Part shown: in pieces, positions 60,864 through 64,000 of the stretch | How the letters are laid out: each line of letters opens with the position of its first letter | Numbering within the stretch: position 1 is the first letter of the stretch | Assembly: GCA_035556195.1 (NCBI GenBank) | Contig: DATMFK010000016.1 | Span: forward strand, 62,001-126,000 | Length of the DNA: 64,000 nt | Direction of reading: 5' to 3' | Source of the DNA: G016756615 sp035556195 | GTDB lineage: Bacteria > Pseudomonadota > Alphaproteobacteria > Rhizobiales > Rhizobiaceae | Notes under the pieces: model-generated | The model's input: only the letters and a program-made list of their open reading frames with translations | What the model was told of the DNA's origin: nothing | The model's database searches: none | Made by a program: the position numbers and the translations under genes

Positions 60864-61788
60864 AGCGGCCATGATCTGGAACGAGCCGAACAACAAATCG
60901 CACTGGGATCCCGAGTTGGACCCGGAGTGGTCTCGTTTTTCCGAAATGGCCACAATGGCTGCCGACGCAATCGCCGCCGAAAATGCGCATGTGACGAAAT
61001 TGCTCGGCGGCATCTCGCCGATCGACCCTGGCTTCATGCGCCGAATGGACGATCACGGCGTTCTAAGCCGGGTGGACGCCGTAGCGGTGCACGGGTTCCC
61101 GCTGGATTGGAACCTCTGGCAGATCGATGAATGGCCCCAAAAGATCGCCGAGATCCGCGCGGTCACCGACATGCCGATATGGGTCAGCGAAGTCGGGGTG
61201 TCGACCTTCGGCGCCGAGGAGGTACAGGTCTGGGGGCTGAAGCGAACGGCCGAATTGCTGCTTGGCAAGGTGCCGCGCGTCCAGTGGTACAGTCTCTACG
61301 ATCTGCCGCAGGCATGGGGCGCGACCACCCGGCATCGCGAGGCAGAGGGCTCTTCATACTATCGGCATTTCTATATGGGGCTGCTGAGGGAGGACGGCAC
61401 ACCGAAACCCGCCCTGGAACAGTTCGCGAGCCTCACGCCCGGCATGGGGATCGTGCAATGGTTCCACTTCGAAGACCCTCGCCTCGATGACGCCGTCGCC
61501 TGGATGAAGCGTCTCGGGATCACGAATCTGCGGACGGGGCTGTCATGGGCCGACAGCTTCCGCCCGAACGCCCTCGCTTGGTTCGACCGACAGATGGAGG
61601 CGCTCGCCGATTTTGACGTGACCGTGACTTTCTGTTTCACGCCGGAGCACCGTGGGCTGATGCCTCACCACACCAGCCCTCCGCAGTTTCCCGAGGAATT
61701 CGCAGAATTTTGCTCGGCCATGATCCGGCGCTATGCAGGCCGCGCCCGTCCTCAGGCCGCAGAGGTCGTGCCGCTGTCTGCCGCATGA
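60856..61788 (+). CDS. Glycoside-hydrolase-like TIM-barrel protein, apparently circularly permuted
   Basis: Protein of 310 aa related to clan-A glycoside hydrolases (GH39/'beta-xylosidase'-like). The acid/base motif WNEP (Glu10) lies at the very N-terminus and the nucleophile motif WVSEVG (Glu112) follows, so strands 4-8 come first. Segments that normally precede WNEP are found at the C-terminus instead: RLGITNLRTGLSW (~219-231), VTVTFCFTPEHRG (255-267) and the EEFAEFCSAMIRRYAG helix (280-295). The order is thus beta4-8 then beta1-3. Both catalytic Glu are kept. No signal peptide; cytosolic. ATG overlaps the methyltransferase stop by eight bases. Confidence 0.75.
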   Translation: MIEAAMIWNEPNNKSHWDPELDPEWSRFSEMATMAADAIAAENAHVTKLLGGISPIDPGFMRRMDDHGVLSRVDAVAVHGFPLDWNLWQIDEWPQKIAEIRAVTDMPIWVSEVGVSTFGAEEVQVWGLKRTAELLLGKVPRVQWYSLYDLPQAWGATTRHREAEGSSYYRHFYMGLLREDGTPKPALEQFASLTPGMGIVQWFHFEDPRLDDAVAWMKRLGITNLRTGLSWADSFRPNALAWFDRQMEALADFDVTVTFCFTPEHRGLMPHHTSPPQFPEEFAEFCSAMIRRYAGRARPQAAEVVPLSAA

Positions 61789-61794
61789 AGACCC

Positions 61795-62661
61795 ATGCGT
61801 ATCGAGCGGCACGCGTGGACAACAGGCCGGAGGCCGGCGGGTATTGGCGCCTTCGGCGAGATGCTTGCCGCCTCCCGCCTCGGTCGACTCGATGGAAACG
61901 GGATCATGATCGTCGTCGCTCACCCTGACGACGAGACGATTGGCATCGGCGGCCATCTGGGCCGGCTCCATCCGACGCACATCGTCCATGTGACCGACGG
62001 CGCGCCACGCAACGGCCGGGATGCCACGAAGCTTGGCTTTTACACGCGGAGTGCCTACGCGGCCGCTCGCAGGGCAGAGGTCACGGCGGCCATCGCCGAG
62101 GCCGGCATCGAAGCAAACGCCCTGATCTCATTCGGAATACCGGATCAGGAAGCCGCGCGACATATGGCCTCGATCGCCCGGCGACTGCAAATGTTGATTA
62201 CGAAGGCTCGGCCCAGCTTCATTTGCACCCATGCCTATGAAGGCGGGCATCCTGACCACGACGCTATTGCCTTGGCCGTCAATGCCGCCTGTCTTACGCT
62301 CGATTGCCTCGGAAGGCCGCGGCCACAGATCATAGAGATGGCATTCTACCGGGCGAGTCCCACCGGAGCCGTCTTTCAGGATTTCTCGCCCGACATTCCC
62401 GACACGGTTCTGGAAATCCGTCTGGATGACGCGGCGATCGCGCTCAAGCAGCGCATGCTCGAGCATTTTGTCACCCAGAAACGTCTGTTGGCATCCTTCT
62501 CCACGCAGATCGAACGCTTTCGCGCAGCCCCGGCCTACGACTTCTCACAGCCCCCCAACGGCGGGTTGCTGCTCTACGAACAATGGCAACTCGGCGTCAC
62601 CGGCGGCGAGTGGCTCCGATTGGCGGAGGCGGCCGCGAGAGAGCTGGGATGGGCGAAATGA
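61795..62661 (+). CDS. PIG-L family deacetylase
   Basis: Zn-dependent N-deacetylase, 288 aa, LmbE/MshB/BshB superfamily. Motif AHPDDE (His43, Asp45, Asp46) and THAYEGGHPDHD (His152, His155, Asp156) supply the metal and catalytic residues. An N-terminal ~35 residues precede the domain. Family members remove acetyl from GlcNAc-inositol (MshB), GlcNAc-malate (BshB) or GlcNAc-PI. Beside an Ino1 and a GT4 enzyme, a GlcNAc-inositol-like substrate is an attractive guess. It starts six bases after the previous stop and overlaps the next gene (ATGA). Confidence 0.9.
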   Translation: MRIERHAWTTGRRPAGIGAFGEMLAASRLGRLDGNGIMIVVAHPDDETIGIGGHLGRLHPTHIVHVTDGAPRNGRDATKLGFYTRSAYAAARRAEVTAAIAEAGIEANALISFGIPDQEAARHMASIARRLQMLITKARPSFICTHAYEGGHPDHDAIALAVNAACLTLDCLGRPRPQIIEMAFYRASPTGAVFQDFSPDIPDTVLEIRLDDAAIALKQRMLEHFVTQKRLLASFSTQIERFRAAPAYDFSQPPNGGLLLYEQWQLGVTGGEWLRLAEAAARELGWAK

Positions 62662-63722
62662 AGCTGACCGTACTCAACGTCGCCTATCCGCTTGCGCCCG
62701 TAGGCCGCGACGCAGTCGGCGGCGCCGAGCAAATACTCTCCGCGCTGGACGAGGCTTTGGTGGCGGCGGGTCACCGATCCATCGTCATTGCCGTGGAAGG
62801 CTCGCATGCCGCCGGCACGCTGGTACCGGTGAAAGCCGAAACGGGCGTGCTCGACGAGGCTTCGAAGGCGAGAGCCCAGTCGCGTCATCGCAGCACGATC
62901 GCGGCCGTGCGGCGGCGCTTCCTGGTCGACGTCATGCATTTCCACGGCATCGATTGCCACACCTATCTGCCCGAAGATGGCCCCACCCTGGTTACCCTGC
63001 ATTTGCCGCTCCAGTGGTACGCGCCCGATGTTTTCGCGAACAGACGCGGCGACCTGTGGATGCATGCCGTCTCCGCGTCGCAGCACGAGACCGCGCCGGA
63101 AGGAGCGCGGCTTTGCGCGCCGATACCCAATGGAGTGGACATCGACGCCCTTGAGCGGCCGCACGCCAATCGCGGCTTTGCGCTCCTGCTCAGCCGCATA
63201 TGCCCGGAGAAAGGCGTGCATCTCGCGCTCGACGCGGCCCATGCCGCGAAGCTGCCCTTGATCATCGGTGGACAGGTCTACCGATACGAATGCCATGAGC
63301 GGTATTTCGTCGAAGAGGTCCTGCCGCGGCTGGACAACAAGCGCCGGTTCCTGGGGCCTCTCGGCTTCGCCCGCAAGCGTAGGTTCCTGAATGCGGCCCG
63401 CTGCCTCGTCATTCCGAGTCTTGCGGCAGAAACGAGCTCGCTGGTCGCGATGGAAGCCCTTGCCTGCGGAACGCCTGTTATCGCCTTCCCGAACGGAGCT
63501 CTCCCGGAGGTCGTGGAACACGGCCGAACCGGCTTCCTCGTCAACGACGTGGCGGAGATGGCAGACGCCATGGCTGCGGCCGAAACCATAGACCGTGAAC
63601 TCTGCCGCGCCGAGGCACGCCGACGTTTCCCCCTCGACAGCATGACAGCAGCCTACTTCGATCTTTACAGGCGCCTCGCCCTGCTCGGCCGGCGCACGCC
63701 GGCAACAAGAGCGGCATCATGA
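62658..63722 (+). CDS. Glycosyltransferase family 4 protein
   Basis: GT-B retaining glycosyltransferase, 354 aa. N-lobe: AYPLAPVGRDAVGGAEQIL (core VGGAEQIL), FHGIDCHTYLP; C-lobe: LLLSRICPEKGVHLALDAA, then MEALACGTPVIAFPNGALPEVV (core EALACGTPVI, donor-binding Glu). The donor is unknown; MshA of mycothiol synthesis belongs to the same family. Start ATG 62658 overlaps the PIG-L stop; a possible ATG nine bases earlier exists. Stop overlaps the next start (ATGA). Confidence 0.88.
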   Translation: MKLTVLNVAYPLAPVGRDAVGGAEQILSALDEALVAAGHRSIVIAVEGSHAAGTLVPVKAETGVLDEASKARAQSRHRSTIAAVRRRFLVDVMHFHGIDCHTYLPEDGPTLVTLHLPLQWYAPDVFANRRGDLWMHAVSASQHETAPEGARLCAPIPNGVDIDALERPHANRGFALLLSRICPEKGVHLALDAAHAAKLPLIIGGQVYRYECHERYFVEEVLPRLDNKRRFLGPLGFARKRRFLNAARCLVIPSLAAETSSLVAMEALACGTPVIAFPNGALPEVVEHGRTGFLVNDVAEMADAMAAAETIDRELCRAEARRRFPLDSMTAAYFDLYRRLALLGRRTPATRAAS

Positions 63723-64000
63723 GGGATGTGCAGCTGAAAGCAGAGATCATCGACGACGACAGGGCGCTCCAGGCTCTCGCGCGTCAATGGTGGGATCTCT
63801 GGCGCCGATCCCCTGCCGCCGCGCCCTTCCTCACCCCGGGATGGATGCTCCCCTGGTGGCGCCAATTCGCACCTGGTCGCTTGCAGATCGTGGCCGTGCG
63901 GCGAGGTGCGCGGCTTGTCGGACTGGCGCCTCTCTATGTCGTGCAGCGCGGTATGGAGATCCGGCTCCTCCCGCTCGGAACTCCCATCAGCGATTACCTC
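63719..64000 (+). CDS. FemAB/BioF2-type acyltransferase (partial, cut by window end)
   Basis: The first 94 codons only. WWDLWRRS, FLTPGWMLPWWRQF, IVAVRRGARLVGLAPLY and the LLPLGTPISDYL ending match the N-terminal half of BioF2/CelD-type GNAT-fold proteins often found in exopolysaccharide and glycan loci. ATG overlaps the GT4 stop (ATGA). The operon clearly continues beyond the window. It could acylate an amino group exposed by the PIG-L deacetylase. Confidence 0.75.
   Translation, partial: MRDVQLKAEIIDDDRALQALARQWWDLWRRSPAAAPFLTPGWMLPWWRQFAPGRLQIVAVRRGARLVGLAPLYVVQRGMEIRLLPLGTPISDYL

Noticed and set aside
56494..63722. Canonical mycothiol pathway
   Set aside because: No MshC cysteine ligase or clear MshD is present in the window, and the methyltransferase, nucleotidyltransferase and GH-like genes are not part of it; only the partial logic is shared.
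1..64000. Insertion sequences, prophage or CRISPR arrays
   Set aside because: No transposase, integrase, phage structural gene or regularly spaced repeat array was seen on either strand.

Overview
The window reads as chromosome from an alphaproteobacterium of the Rhizobiales, probably Mesorhizobium/Phyllobacteriaceae-like. The evidence is high GC, the order glyA-nrdR-ribD-ribE-ribH-nusB, a complete aapJQMP amino-acid transporter, an LdtR/L,D-transpeptidase pair, a Mg-type HemB, an NDUFS4-like complex I accessory protein beside a tRNA-Arg, and a ppk-ppx operon. I see no insertion sequence, phage or CRISPR array. This is gene-dense DNA with many 1-8 base start/stop overlaps.

Layout. 1-2.7 kb: YehZYX-type osmoprotectant ABC importer, cut by the window start. 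2.9-8.9 kb: housekeeping run glyA, nrdR, riboflavin genes, nusB and an MFS exporter. 9.2-11.3 kb: LdtR and its L,D-transpeptidase. 11.6-23.3 kb: accessory catabolic island with a ribose-type ABC importer (two permeases fused in one chain), a BKACE enzyme, a hydroxyacyl-CoA-dehydrogenase-like protein, a cupin, an SMP-30 lactonase, a cyclase-fold hydrolase and an SDR. A GntR/FCD regulator sits in the middle, and the same TGTGATCACA palindrome lies in both divergent promoter regions. 23.6-32 kb: mixed metabolism and membrane genes (3-hydroxyisobutyryl-CoA hydrolase, hemB, bpt, small membrane proteins, AI-2E-type permease). 32-46.8 kb: parC, pcp-like, aspS, rnd, ppk-ppx and a FAD monooxygenase. 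46.8-53.5 kb: aapJQMP, a PAP2 phosphatase and metC. 54 kb: tRNA-Arg(TCT) and the complex I accessory gene.

The most unusual part is 54.6-64.0 kb, which runs off the window end. A divergent gene encodes a phosphoribosyltransferase-like domain joined to a degenerate kinase-like domain. Facing it is a tightly coupled nine-gene run: actinobacterial-type inositol-3-phosphate synthase, histidine phosphatase, CgeB-like glycosyltransferase, sugar nucleotidyltransferase, CmoB-like methyltransferase, a glycoside-hydrolase-like protein whose barrel seems circularly permuted, PIG-L deacetylase, GT4 glycosyltransferase and a FemAB/BioF2-type acyltransferase. Inositol synthase, phosphatase, glycosyltransferase, PIG-L deacetylase and acyltransferase together recall the logic of mycothiol assembly. 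The extra genes suggest a different, probably undescribed, inositol- or amino-sugar-containing glycoconjugate. That pathway is inference; the gene families are seen in the sequence.
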